NCBI RefSeq assembly: GCF_019431045.1 | Contig: NZ_JAHXPT010000014.1 | Span: 39,869-103,868 of the forward strand | Reading direction: 5' to 3' | Source of the DNA: Clostridium weizhouense | GTDB taxonomy: Bacteria; Bacillota; Clostridia; Clostridiales; Clostridiaceae | Length of the DNA stretch: 64,000 nt | Part shown: positions 29,140 to 37,440 of the stretch, one piece after another | How the letters are laid out: each line of letters starts with the position of its first letter | How positions within the stretch are numbered: the stretch's first letter is position 1 | Translations under genes and position numbers: made by a program | The notes under the pieces: model-generated | Databases searched by the model: none | Told to the model about the DNA's origin: nothing | What the model saw: the letters and a program-made list of their open reading frames with translations, nothing else

Positions 29140-29235
29140 ACTTAATTAAAACATATGTATAATAAAAATCCAACATCTCCTTTATATTCTTCAAGGTACT
29201 CATATACTTAATTAAAACATATGTATAATAAAAAT
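29140..29235. repeat. 30-bp direct repeat, two copies 66 bp apart
   Basis: ACTTAATTAAAACATATGTA plus the next 10 bases (ATAATAAAAAT-type end) occurs identically at 29140-29169 and 29206-29235, between the YihY and dltB genes. A looser version is seen near 26680. It could be a duplication from slippage or a binding-site pair. Confidence 0.7.
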
Positions 29236-29264
29236 GAAGTGCAAAAGCACTTCATTTTTATTAT
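29229..29264 (-). terminator. dltB terminator
   Basis: AAAATGAAGTGC and GCACTTCATTTT form a 12-bp stem with an AAAA (minus: TTTT) loop and T-rich flanks on both sides, 10 bases after the dltB stop. Confidence 0.85.
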
Positions 29265-29273
29265 TTAATCTTA

Positions 29274-30422
29274 TTAAGATTTACCAAATAAATATCCTGA
29301 AAATATTAATAATCCAAAACATGCTATATGGAAAGTTATTAATATTTGTGTATACTGAAACCATTTTTCTTTTTTATGAGCTTTATAAAATTTAGATTTA
29401 CGTTGATATATATCAGTAAGTACTAATGCAGTCCCTTGATAAAGTCCATATATAATGTAGTACCATGTAATACCATGCCAAAATCCCATTACAAGCATTG
29501 TTAATATTTGTCCAAAATGAGAAGCTATTATTCTATTTTTAAATCTTTTCTTTCTCATACTGTTTAGAACAAATCTTGAATATATGTAATCTCCAAACCA
29601 CTTTGATAATGATATATGCCATCTATTCCAAAATTCTTTCATATCCTTACTAATAAAAGGTTTATTAAAGTTTATTGGTACCTTTATTCCTAAAATATAT
29701 CCTGTTCCAATTGCAAAATTACTGTATCCTGCAAAATCAAAAAATAGATATAAACTATAAGCATACATATAATTTAGAGAATTTAAAAAAGTTATATCAG
29801 TAGAAATTTTATTCATCCATAATGAACTAATAATAGATGCAATAATAAATTTATATAATATTCCTTGTATTATATATTTAATTCCCGATAATAAATAAGA
29901 ATTTAAATACTCTTCTCTACTTATTTTAGTTTGTAAATCTTTTTCAAATCTTCTTGACCTATCTACAGGACCTGAACTTAAAGTTGGAAAGAATAAAAAG
30001 AAATATAATATTTTAAAAAGGTTAATATCTTCTATAGCTCCATCATATATTTCTATGATCATTTGTATTGCTTTAAAGTTAAGATATGATAGTCCTAAAA
30101 ACCCTAGATTAATACCATTAGTTAATCCACTTAACTTACAAATAATCAAAGGTAACATTGAACAAAATAAAGCTATAAAGTATATATATCTATTATCTGT
30201 TTTTTTTCTTATTATTGAATATGCTTTAATTAAAACAATTTCCCCTAATAAAAATAAAGGAAATAATTTACCAATCCCCATTATAGCAATTACCATTAAT
30301 ACTGATAATATAAAACCATAATATTTTATAGGCTTTTCAAATATACCTAACAAAATAGCAGGTATTAACGAAATAATTAATACATATAAATAAAAATAAT
30401 CTCCATATTGAACTAATACCAT
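29274..30422 (-). CDS. dltB: MBOAT acyltransferase, DltB-like
   Basis: 382 residues, about ten membrane segments, with the MBOAT catalytic His in MGFWHGITWYY (His316) and the motifs SSGPVDRSRRFEKDL and EFWNRWHISLSKWF. DltB moves D-alanine from DltC across the membrane toward teichoic acid. Here dltD precedes it and dltX is further upstream, but dltA and dltC are not adjacent. The name is given on sequence resemblance; the acyl group used is uncertain without a neighbouring carrier and ligase. Confidence 0.85.
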   Translation of the reverse strand: MVLVQYGDYFYLYVLIISLIPAILLGIFEKPIKYYGFILSVLMVIAIMGIGKLFPLFLLGEIVLIKAYSIIRKKTDNRYIYFIALFCSMLPLIICKLSGLTNGINLGFLGLSYLNFKAIQMIIEIYDGAIEDINLFKILYFFLFFPTLSSGPVDRSRRFEKDLQTKISREEYLNSYLLSGIKYIIQGILYKFIIASIISSLWMNKISTDITFLNSLNYMYAYSLYLFFDFAGYSNFAIGTGYILGIKVPINFNKPFISKDMKEFWNRWHISLSKWFGDYIYSRFVLNSMRKKRFKNRIIASHFGQILTMLVMGFWHGITWYYIIYGLYQGTALVLTDIYQRKSKFYKAHKKEKWFQYTQILITFHIACFGLLIFSGYLFGKS

Positions 30423-30489
30423 TTGTTTTTCTCCACTTTTCTATTAAATTATAATTTAATTATTTAGCTATGTTTTAAAACAGTGTTAA

Positions 30490-30557
30490 ACACATGAAAT
30501 AAAATAATAAATCAAATAGACGAGCATACTGGTCTATTATTTTTTTTGAATGTGCCT
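30490..30557. repeat. family A short (internally deleted) element
   Basis: 68 bp with the left end ACACATGAAATAAAATAAT and the right end ATTATTTTTTTTGAATGTGC, joined by a short centre (AGACGAGCATACTGGTCT) that is a hairpin. It sits 12 bases after the dltD stop, before dltB. Confidence 0.75.
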
Positions 30558-30569
30558 TAATCTTATAGC

Positions 30570-31757
30570 CTATTGTTTTTTATTAAAGTAATTAAAAATA
30601 TTTTCACTTACTTTTAACCAACCAGTTTTTCCTAAATGTTTTGGATCTATTAAAAATCCTTTTTCATATTCATGTTCTCTTAAATCAAGAACTTCTAAAT
30701 TATAACCTTCAGCTAATTCTTTAACTTTATCATAAAATTGATATCTTTTATCTTTTGTAAGACCTGTATAATCATAAAACCAACCATTAACTGGCATAAG
30801 TATTACATACGGTTTTATATCAAGTTCTTTACACACACTTAAGAAAAATTTATAATCATCCATTTCTTTTGAATTTACAGGATCCTCATCCTTTGATTGA
30901 AGCTTAAGATTATCTAACTCTTTTTTTAAATTTTTATTATACCACTTATCACTTATATGAAATTCGTTGGTACTAACAGTTTTATTAATCTCATCTTGAG
31001 CTTTAGACTTTTCAGCTTTCCAATCTATTGTATATCCAGTTTTAGGTGCTCCATCTGGTAAACTTTTAAGCTTTTTATATATTAATGCCTTATCTTTTAT
31101 ATTTAATAAATACTGCTTAGTTTTGTAATAAGGTTCAAATATAAGCTTTAATACTTTCTTTGTTGGAGTTGGATTATAATATAATTTAGCATAAAATGCT
31201 TCAGCAGGATTCTTCTTAGCTTTTGTTAATAACTTTGAAATTCTTCCTGCATAATATTGTTTATTTTCATCACTTATTTTTGGGTTTTTCAAAAATTTAT
31301 AAAACTGAATATCCGAAAAATTTACTGCAAAATGACTAGGTCCTATAGCATTTTTATCTTCAAACCATTGAATTGATGATATAAATGCTACTTTTTGATT
31401 AGACTGTAAATTAGTTGCTCCTAAATATGTAGCTTGTTGTAAATCCTGTGTATATGGTCTTCCAAAACAACTTACATCGTATCCGCATCCTTTAATAGGA
31501 AACAAGTTTATAGGATTTTGTTCTACATCTATTCCTAGTTCTGATGATCCAATTAAAAACAAATCTCCTTTAGCTGACAATAAGTCTTTAATAACAGCAC
31601 TTTTATCTTTAACCGCATCACCATAAACTTTACCAACTAATGAAATATCTTTTGTTTTACATAACATGTCTATTTTATTATCTAATGATTTATCAATTCC
31701 TATAGTAAATATAATTGCAAATACTATAGGAATTAAAATACTGAATATTTTCTTCAT
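30570..31757 (-). CDS. dltD: DltD-like protein
   Basis: 395 residues from the ATG at 31757 (ribosome site AAGAGG; a further ATG 14 codons upstream lacks one). One N-terminal membrane anchor (about 4-22), then an extracellular SGNH-like domain with the nucleophile motif LIGSSELG (about 67-75) and the C-terminal DPKHLGKTGW block that supplies the Asp/His. DltD acts outside the cell in D-alanyl-teichoic acid formation. It precedes dltB, separated by a 147-bp gap holding a family A element. Confidence 0.88.
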   Translation of the reverse strand: MKKIFSILIPIVFAIIFTIGIDKSLDNKIDMLCKTKDISLVGKVYGDAVKDKSAVIKDLLSAKGDLFLIGSSELGIDVEQNPINLFPIKGCGYDVSCFGRPYTQDLQQATYLGATNLQSNQKVAFISSIQWFEDKNAIGPSHFAVNFSDIQFYKFLKNPKISDENKQYYAGRISKLLTKAKKNPAEAFYAKLYYNPTPTKKVLKLIFEPYYKTKQYLLNIKDKALIYKKLKSLPDGAPKTGYTIDWKAEKSKAQDEINKTVSTNEFHISDKWYNKNLKKELDNLKLQSKDEDPVNSKEMDDYKFFLSVCKELDIKPYVILMPVNGWFYDYTGLTKDKRYQFYDKVKELAEGYNLEVLDLREHEYEKGFLIDPKHLGKTGWLKVSENIFNYFNKKQ

Positions 31758-32045
31758 TCTATAACGACCTCTTATTATTAAATTTATATATTTGTTCATT
31801 AATATATAGGCATGTACAAATAACTATTGCTATAATATTCCTCATTTTTAATAATGTCAATATAGTTGAGTTACATACTTATACATTTTAATATAATTTT
31901 AAAAAATTCCTAAGAATATAATAATAATTCTATAGATATATAATTTTCTTTTTTAATTTAGGATATATTATAAATTAATGTTCATATTTTTAAATATAGT
32001 TTAACTTTTAATAACTAACATGTTTAAGTTTTAATAATCAAAATA

Positions 32046-32085
32046 AACTTAAATAAATGAATTTTCAGTTGCATTTATTTAAGTT
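32046..32085 (-). terminator. hairpin downstream of dltX
   Basis: AACTTAAATAAATG and CATTTATTTAAGTT form a perfect 14-bp stem around a 12-base loop, followed on the minus strand by TTATTTTGATT. It would separate dltX from dltD, leaving dltD-dltB to a promoter in 31758-32045, where I see no clear promoter or other feature. Confidence 0.55.
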
Positions 32086-32149
32086 CATTTTTACTTTGAA
32101 ATATATATTCAATTAAGGAATCTTTAATTAGTTATTTATTTTACGATGC

Positions 32150-32290
32150 CTAAAACTGACTATATACAAATGGTAAATCTGATTCAGAATAAAAGAAGAA
32201 AGCTGTTAATGCAAGTACTAACACCAATGTTAATATAGCACCTCTTCTTAAATCTTTATTTATTAATACACTATTAATTATATTTTTCAT
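32150..32290 (-). CDS. dltX: DltX-like microprotein
   Basis: A 46-residue gene with ribosome site GGGGTGCAGGT and ATG at 32290. The product starts MKNIINSVLINKDLRRG, has one membrane segment (about 18-34) and ends SESDLPFVYSQF. The closing F-V-Y-x-x-F resembles the C-terminal FIYNxF of DltX, whose terminal Tyr region works with the DltB/DltD transfer machinery. Its place beside dltD and dltB supports the call. No dltA or dltC is adjacent, which is unusual for a dlt locus. Confidence 0.72.
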   Translation of the reverse strand: MKNIINSVLINKDLRRGAILTLVLVLALTAFFFYSESDLPFVYSQF

Positions 32291-32373
32291 ATACCTGCAC
32301 CCCATAAATTTATAACTAGATTTAAGTAACTATTGATTACATTTCAAAACATAATCTAATTCATAAATATCAA

Positions 32374-32406
32374 AGGCAAAAAATAATCTTGTATTATCTT
32401 TTGCCT
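32374..32406 (-). terminator. terminator after the nucleotide-sugar dehydrogenase gene
   Basis: AGGCAAAAAATAAT and ATTATCTTTTGCCT pair with one mismatch around a 5-base loop, 20 bases after the stop. The T-run that follows is short. Confidence 0.55.
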
Positions 32407-32425
32407 AATTAATACTTAATATATC

Positions 32426-33742
32426 TTATAATTTATAAATCTTATCTCTATTACTAACTACATTTTTAGTAGCATTTCTTGTATCATATACAACTTTAGC
32501 TCTGCTTACTATTTCTTCGTAATCATAGCAGCTATGATTTGTTGTTATAACAACAATATCACTATCATCTATAACTTCAGACCAATCTACAGAATTATAT
32601 ACTTTATCTTTATACTTAGATACTTCACAATATGGATCATTAACTATAATGTCAGCTCCATTTTTTTCTAATAATTCTATTACTTTAAATGCTGGAGATT
32701 CTCTGTAATCATCAATATCATTTTTATATGCTACCCCTAAAATAAGAACCTTCGCTCCATTAAGTGCCTTTTTATGCTTATTTAATATCTTCATTACATT
32801 ATCTAATACAAATTCAGGCATTGAATCATTTATTTCTCCTGAAGTTTCTATTAATCTAGTATGATAATCATACTCTTTAGCTTTCCATTCTAAATAAAAT
32901 GGATCTAGTGGTATGCAGTGACCACCAAGTCCTGGACCTGGATAAAATGGCATAAATCCATATGGTTTAGTTTTAGCTGCGTCTATAACTTCCCAAACAT
33001 CAATTCCCATTCTATTACATAATATAGCCATTTCATTAGCTAATCCTATATTTATGTTTCTGAAAGTATTTTCTAGTATCTTTTCCATTTCAGCTACTGC
33101 TGGTGATGATACTGTATGAATTTCCCCTTCTAAAACATTTCTATATAATGCAGCTGCAACTTCTGTACAATCTTCGCTACATCCTCCAACAACTTTTGGA
33201 GTATTCTTTGTATTGAAATCCTTATTACCTGGATCAACTCTTTCTGGTGAAAATGCTAAGAAAAAGTCTTCTCCGCATTTTAATCCACTTTCTTCTAAAA
33301 TAGGTCTTAAAACTTCTTCTGTAGTACCTGGATAAGTAGTACTTTCAAGAACTATTAACATTCCTCTATGCATATATTTTGCTACGCTTCTAGTTGAGTC
33401 TACAACATATGATAAATCTGGTTGTTTGTATAAATCAAGAGGAGTAGGTACACAAATACAAATAGTATCTACATCTTTTACAAAACTAAAATCAGTAGTA
33501 GCTCTTAAAACTTTTTGATCTACTAACATCTTTAACTTTTCGTCTACTACATCACCTATGTAATTATTTCCTTCATTAACCATTTGGACTTTTTGATCTT
33601 GAACATCAAATCCTATAGTCTCATATCCAGCACTTGCTTTTTCTACTGCTAATGGTAATCCAACATATCCAAGTCCAACTACACCAACTTTAGCAGTTTT
33701 ATTATTTATTTTTTCTAATAATTGTTGCTTTAACACTGACAT
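32426..33742 (-). CDS. UDP-N-acetylglucosamine 6-dehydrogenase-like nucleotide-sugar dehydrogenase (WbpA-like)
   Basis: 438 residues. NAD-binding Rossmann motif VGVVGLGYVGLPLA (about 18-31), catalytic Cys in GLGGHCIPLDPFYL (near 261), and a C-terminal UDP-binding domain (about 315-435). The ATG at 33742 is chosen because AGGAGG precedes it; it overlaps the acetyltransferase 3' end by 13 bases. The neighbours (WbpE- and WbpD-like) suggest oxidation of UDP-GlcNAc to UDP-GlcNAcA, the first step toward 2,3-diacetamido-uronic acid. UDP-ManNAc dehydrogenase (WecC) is the main alternative. Confidence 0.88.
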   Translation of the reverse strand: MSVLKQQLLEKINNKTAKVGVVGLGYVGLPLAVEKASAGYETIGFDVQDQKVQMVNEGNNYIGDVVDEKLKMLVDQKVLRATTDFSFVKDVDTICICVPTPLDLYKQPDLSYVVDSTRSVAKYMHRGMLIVLESTTYPGTTEEVLRPILEESGLKCGEDFFLAFSPERVDPGNKDFNTKNTPKVVGGCSEDCTEVAAALYRNVLEGEIHTVSSPAVAEMEKILENTFRNINIGLANEMAILCNRMGIDVWEVIDAAKTKPYGFMPFYPGPGLGGHCIPLDPFYLEWKAKEYDYHTRLIETSGEINDSMPEFVLDNVMKILNKHKKALNGAKVLILGVAYKNDIDDYRESPAFKVIELLEKNGADIIVNDPYCEVSKYKDKVYNSVDWSEVIDDSDIVVITTNHSCYDYEEIVSRAKVVYDTRNATKNVVSNRDKIYKL

Positions 33743-34329
33743 TTTGTACCTCCTAAATTTACGCACTCTACTTTTTCATCAGATTTAATATATTCATTCT
33801 GACAACTAGTGCACACTGCTTTATTATCGTTAAAATTTAGCTTTTCTCCACATTTACAAACAAATCCTGTAACTCTTCCAGGATTTCCAACCACTAATGC
33901 ATAATCAGGAATATGTTTAGTAACTACTGCTCCTGCTCCAATTAAAGCATATTTTCCTATATTATGACCACATACAATTGTTACATTTGCACCAATCGAT
34001 GCACCCTTACCTATTATAGTTTCCCTATATTCACTTTTTCTTTCAATAAAACTTCTTGGATTTATTACATTAGTAAAAACACACGATGGTCCTAAAAATA
34101 CATCATCTTCGCAAATAACTCCTGTATAAACAGATACATTGTTTTGGATTTTTACGCCGTTTCCCAATTTTACTCCGGGCGATATAACTACATTCTGCCC
34201 TATATTGCACTTTTCTCCAATAAAGCAATTACTCATAACATGAGAAAAATGCCATATCTTTGTACCTTCTCCTATTTGGACATTATCATCTACATAACTA
34301 GATTCATGTACAAAATATTTATTTTCCAT
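33730..34329 (-). CDS. left-handed beta-helix N-acetyltransferase, WbpD-like
   Basis: 199 residues of hexapeptide repeats (IGEGTKIWHFSHV, IGEKCNIGQNVVISPGVKLGNGVKIQNNVS, GASIGANVTIVCGHNIGKYALIGAGAVVTKHIP), matching the WbpD/FdtC group that acetylates a 3-amino group on nucleotide sugars. The C-terminus adds a small CxC/CxxC zinc-ribbon-like segment (about 172-190). It lies between the aminotransferase and the dehydrogenase in one operon. Confidence 0.87.
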   Translation of the reverse strand: MENKYFVHESSYVDDNVQIGEGTKIWHFSHVMSNCFIGEKCNIGQNVVISPGVKLGNGVKIQNNVSVYTGVICEDDVFLGPSCVFTNVINPRSFIERKSEYRETIIGKGASIGANVTIVCGHNIGKYALIGAGAVVTKHIPDYALVVGNPGRVTGFVCKCGEKLNFNDNKAVCTSCQNEYIKSDEKVECVNLGGTKCQC

Positions 34330-34347
34330 AAATTATCCCTCACCTAA

Positions 34348-35532
34348 TTATTCTTTTATAGATTTAATTATATGTTCTACCTGTTCTTCTGTTAATTCTG
34401 GATAAACAGGAATTGCAAATGTTCTATGTGAAAGATATTCTGCAACTGGCATATCTCCTTCTTTATATCCAAGATCCTTATACACCTTTTGTAAATGTAA
34501 AGGTACTGGATAATATACCCCTGTTGCTACTCCTTTTTCTTTAAGTTTATTTAATAAAGATTCTCTATCTTCTGATTGTAAAATATACATATGATATACA
34601 GGTGAACAATCACCTAATACAGTTGGTGTAACCAATTCTGTATCTTTTAAACTTTCATTATATATTCCTGCAATCTCTCTTCTTTTTTCATTCCATTTAT
34701 CTATATGTTTTAACTTAACTCTTAAAATTGCTGCTTGAATAGCATCAAGTCTTGTATTAAACCCAATTAAATAATTATAATACTTTAACGGATTATATAC
34801 AGTATCATTAGCATCACTTGAAGCCTTTTCCACTTCTTCAGTTATGTTATTAAGTAAGTTATAAGCCTTTTGACCATTTTCCCCACTTCCATGAGTTCTT
34901 AATGCTCTAGCTATTGTAGCTACCTCGTCATTATCTGTTACTATAATTCCACCATCTCCAGCACATCCTAAATTCTTAGTTGGGAAGAATGAAAAACATG
35001 CAACATCAGATAATGTTCCTATACTTTTTCCTTTATACTTACCTCCAATTGCTTGACAAGCATCTTCTATTACTTTTAAATTATGTTTTTTTGCTATTTC
35101 ATTTATTTCATCCATCTTAGCACTTTGCCCAAATATATGAACTGGCATAATAGCTTTTGTATTTTTAGTAATTTTACTTTCTATTTGTGATGGATCTATA
35201 TTAAATGTATCTTTTTCTACATCTACAAATACAGGTTTTGCTCCTACAGCTGAAATACTTTCTGCTGTAGCAAAAAAAGTAAATGTTGTAGTTATTACTT
35301 CATCACCTTTTCCTATGCCTAAAGATTTTAAGGCTATAACTAATGCATCGGTTCCATTACCTACCGAAATTGCATGTTTAACTCCTACATACTCTGCAAA
35401 TTCTTTTTCAAATTCTGTTACATTTTTACCCATGATATAATTTGCAGAGGAAAGTACTTCCTTAGTTACCCTATCTAAATCCTCAGCAATAGAATTATAT
35501 TGAGCTTTTAAATCAATTAATGGAATATTCAT
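34348..35532 (-). CDS. DegT/DnrJ/EryC1 family sugar aminotransferase, WbpE-like
   Basis: 394 residues. PLP-dependent enzyme with the N-terminal IPLIDLKAQY, the GNGTDALVIAL cofactor loop, the Asp of VIEDACQAIGGKY (near 160) and the lysine in CFSFFPTKNLG (near 188) that binds PLP. It would transaminate the 3-keto UDP-sugar acid before WbpD acetylates it. First gene of the three-gene set; the WbpB-type oxidoreductase that makes the keto sugar is not in the window. Confidence 0.9.
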   Translation of the reverse strand: MNIPLIDLKAQYNSIAEDLDRVTKEVLSSANYIMGKNVTEFEKEFAEYVGVKHAISVGNGTDALVIALKSLGIGKGDEVITTTFTFFATAESISAVGAKPVFVDVEKDTFNIDPSQIESKITKNTKAIMPVHIFGQSAKMDEINEIAKKHNLKVIEDACQAIGGKYKGKSIGTLSDVACFSFFPTKNLGCAGDGGIIVTDNDEVATIARALRTHGSGENGQKAYNLLNNITEEVEKASSDANDTVYNPLKYYNYLIGFNTRLDAIQAAILRVKLKHIDKWNEKRREIAGIYNESLKDTELVTPTVLGDCSPVYHMYILQSEDRESLLNKLKEKGVATGVYYPVPLHLQKVYKDLGYKEGDMPVAEYLSHRTFAIPVYPELTEEQVEHIIKSIKE

Positions 35533-35716
35533 TTCCCTCGCTCCTTTAAAACTCAGCTTTTTTATATATTTTTTTACAAATATCTATGTAATAAACTAAC
35601 ATGAATATTTTAACATACTTAAATAGATAAATAAACTTTTTTGTTCTTGAATATATTGCTTCAAAACCTTAATATTATTTAAACATATTTCTTTAAAACT
35701 CATTAAAATATCTAAA

Positions 35717-35768
35717 ATAAAAAACACTTATTGGAATAAATATTTAATACTCATTCCAATAAGTGTTT
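35717..35768 (-). terminator. terminator of the DUF1836 gene
   Basis: AACACTTATTGGAAT pairs with ATTCCAATAAGTGTT and is followed by a T-run on the minus strand, just after the DUF1836 stop. Confidence 0.9.
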
Positions 35769-35775
35769 GTATATA

Positions 35776-36366
35776 TTACTCTGTATGATATTCATTTACT
35801 ATTCTTTGTACTAATTTTTTAATTGCACTAGCTTCTGCTATTAAGGCTAAAACTAATAAAAATATAGTTATTCTTTCTTCATCGTTACTTTTTAAGTTTA
35901 AACCTTTTACTATATCCTGTAATTTTTTCTTATTATCTAATGTTGTAAGTAAATATTCACTCAAACTTTCATGTTGAATTTGTGCAAAAATTTTATATGC
36001 ATTTTGCCATGAAATTATATCATCATTTCTATCATTTATTTCATTAAATGCTAAACTAAAAACTTTTTTTATTTCTTCTGTTGTTAATACAGGTCTCATA
36101 TAACTAAGTAATACAAGTTGAGCTAAATGCATTTTAGTATAACCACGCTTTTTACCATCTTCTGGTTTAGTTATAACTTCACTTTTTATATAATTCTGCA
36201 CTATATTATTAGTAAATTTTTCATCATCAAATTTATCATTTAAATAATCTATAACTTGAGATAAAAATAAATCATACTTTGGTAGATCTTCATATGAAAC
36301 CGAATTATTTTCAGAGATTTTTTTAGCAAGTTCTCTTATATAATTTGAATCAAACTTATTATCCAT
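35776..36366 (-). CDS. DUF1836 domain protein
   Basis: 196 residues from the ATG at 36366 (AGGTG upstream; the in-frame GTG three codons earlier is part of the ribosome site). The middle (VITKPEDGKKRGYTKMHLAQLVLLSYMRPVLTTEEIKKVF) resembles a MerR-like winged-helix of the DUF1836 family. A short hydrophobic segment is near 155-172. It is likely a DNA-binding protein of unknown target, and stands alone with its own terminator. Confidence 0.82.
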   Translation of the reverse strand: MDNKFDSNYIRELAKKISENNSVSYEDLPKYDLFLSQVIDYLNDKFDDEKFTNNIVQNYIKSEVITKPEDGKKRGYTKMHLAQLVLLSYMRPVLTTEEIKKVFSLAFNEINDRNDDIISWQNAYKIFAQIQHESLSEYLLTTLDNKKKLQDIVKGLNLKSNDEERITIFLLVLALIAEASAIKKLVQRIVNEYHTE

Positions 36367-36488
36367 ATTATACACCTACACTTTCCTTCTATTATACTCA
36401 TATTAAAGTATATAGTAAGAATAAACTTATTACAAGTTATTTTTAGCATTATATTATTACTTTTATTTTTGTTAATTATATGATAAAA

Positions 36489-36648
36489 CACTTTAAATAA
36501 ATTAATAGATCAAAATTTAGTTGTATATTTTTCATCAGATACTGAGACAAATTTACTTAATAAGTAGCTCTCATCTGAATTTGCTGATGCAGTATCATAA
36601 AAAATATAACTTTATACTAATGTATTATTTTTTTGAATATACTTAACA
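36489..36648. repeat. family A long element, diverged copy
   Basis: About 160 bp with recognisable inner parts (ATAGATCAAAATTTAGTTGTATATTTTTCATCAG and GCTGATGCAGTATCATAAAA) but worn ends (CACTTTAAATAA, TTTTTTTGAATATACTT). It lies in the 760-bp gap upstream of abrB. The remaining parts, 36367-36488 and 36649-37056, are AT-rich with no gene I can support. Confidence 0.6.
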
Positions 36649-37056
36649 TCTAATTCTTATTAAAATTATAAATATCCTATTTTTTATTTTTATTTTTTTA
36701 TTATAAGTTTCAAAAAAATAATGTAATTTTAATATTTTTTGGTTAATTGCGACAGTAAATATGATTTTACTTGTTATTTTATCTTATTTCTGATTTTCCA
36801 ATAAATTTATGCATTATGGTAATTTTTTATATTTGCTAATTATTCCTAATTATTTCGTTTTTTTTTTATTTTATATATGATTGTCCCCTCCAATCATAGT
36901 CATAATGCTATTTATTATAAATCTTATTCTTCTATCCTTATTTTTATAAATTATCAAAACTCTATTGACTTTTCTAAAATATGGTAGTATATTTTATATA
37001 TAATGTTTTTTAAAGTTGAAATTTGTAACTTATTATACAAAAAATCGAAATATGTA

Positions 37057-37085
37057 TTGACTTTTTATTACATACTTGGTAATAT
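37057..37085 (+). promoter_or_regulatory. abrB promoter
   Basis: TTGACT (37057-37062), a 17-base spacer and extended -10 TGG-TAATAT (37080-37085). Predicted start near 37092, 37 bases before the abrB ATG. Confidence 0.8.
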
Positions 37086-37104
37086 GACAATGTAGAATGT
37101 CGAA
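37085..37104 (+). promoter_or_regulatory. tandem Spo0A boxes at the abrB start site
   Basis: TGACAAT (37085-37091) and TGTCGAA (37098-37104) match the 0A box TGWCRAA six and seven of seven, 13 bp apart, overlapping and just after the transcription start. In B. subtilis phosphorylated Spo0A represses abrB through paired boxes placed the same way. Confidence 0.72.
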
Positions 37105-37128
37105 CATTGTAATTAGGAGGAGTTTTTT

Positions 37129-37374
37129 ATGAAATCAACAGGTGTTGTTAGAAGAGTAGACGAATTAGGTAGAATAGTTATTCCAATAGAATTAAGAAGA
37201 ACTTTAGATATTGCTGAAAAAGATGCATTAGAAATTTATGTAGACGGTGAGCAAATCATTTTAAAGAAATATGAACCAGCTTGTATTTTCTGCGGAGATG
37301 CAAGAGACGTTATAAACTATAAAGGTAAAAATGTTTGTACTAACTGTTTAGACGAAATCAAAAATAACAGATAG
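37129..37374 (+). CDS. abrB: AbrB-family transition-state regulator
   Basis: 81 residues. The N-terminal swapped-hairpin DNA-binding domain (about 1-50) has the family hallmark GVVRRVDELGRIVIPIELRRTL. The C-terminal part has paired cysteines, CIFCG (57-61) and CTNC (73-76), that may bind zinc. It represses post-exponential genes in related bacteria. AGGAGG ribosome site; Spo0A boxes at the promoter suggest relief at sporulation onset. SpoVT is longer, so AbrB is the better call. Confidence 0.92.
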   Translation: MKSTGVVRRVDELGRIVIPIELRRTLDIAEKDALEIYVDGEQIILKKYEPACIFCGDARDVINYKGKNVCTNCLDEIKNNR

Positions 37375-37404
37375 TATATTGGTTATATTTAATACTTAGA
37401 AATT

Positions 37405-37440
37405 TAAAGCACCTTTAAAATTTTTAAAGGTGCTTTTACT
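37405..37440. terminator. bidirectional terminator between abrB and rsmI
   Basis: AAAGCACCTTTAAAA and TTTTAAAGGTGCTTT form a strong stem with T-runs in both directions; it serves abrB (plus) and rsmI (minus), whose stop is at its edge. Confidence 0.88.

Noticed and set aside
37101..37114. Second LexA box (CGAACATTGTAATT) before abrB
   Set aside because: Only the left half matches the SOS box; the sequence is better explained as part of the Spo0A box.
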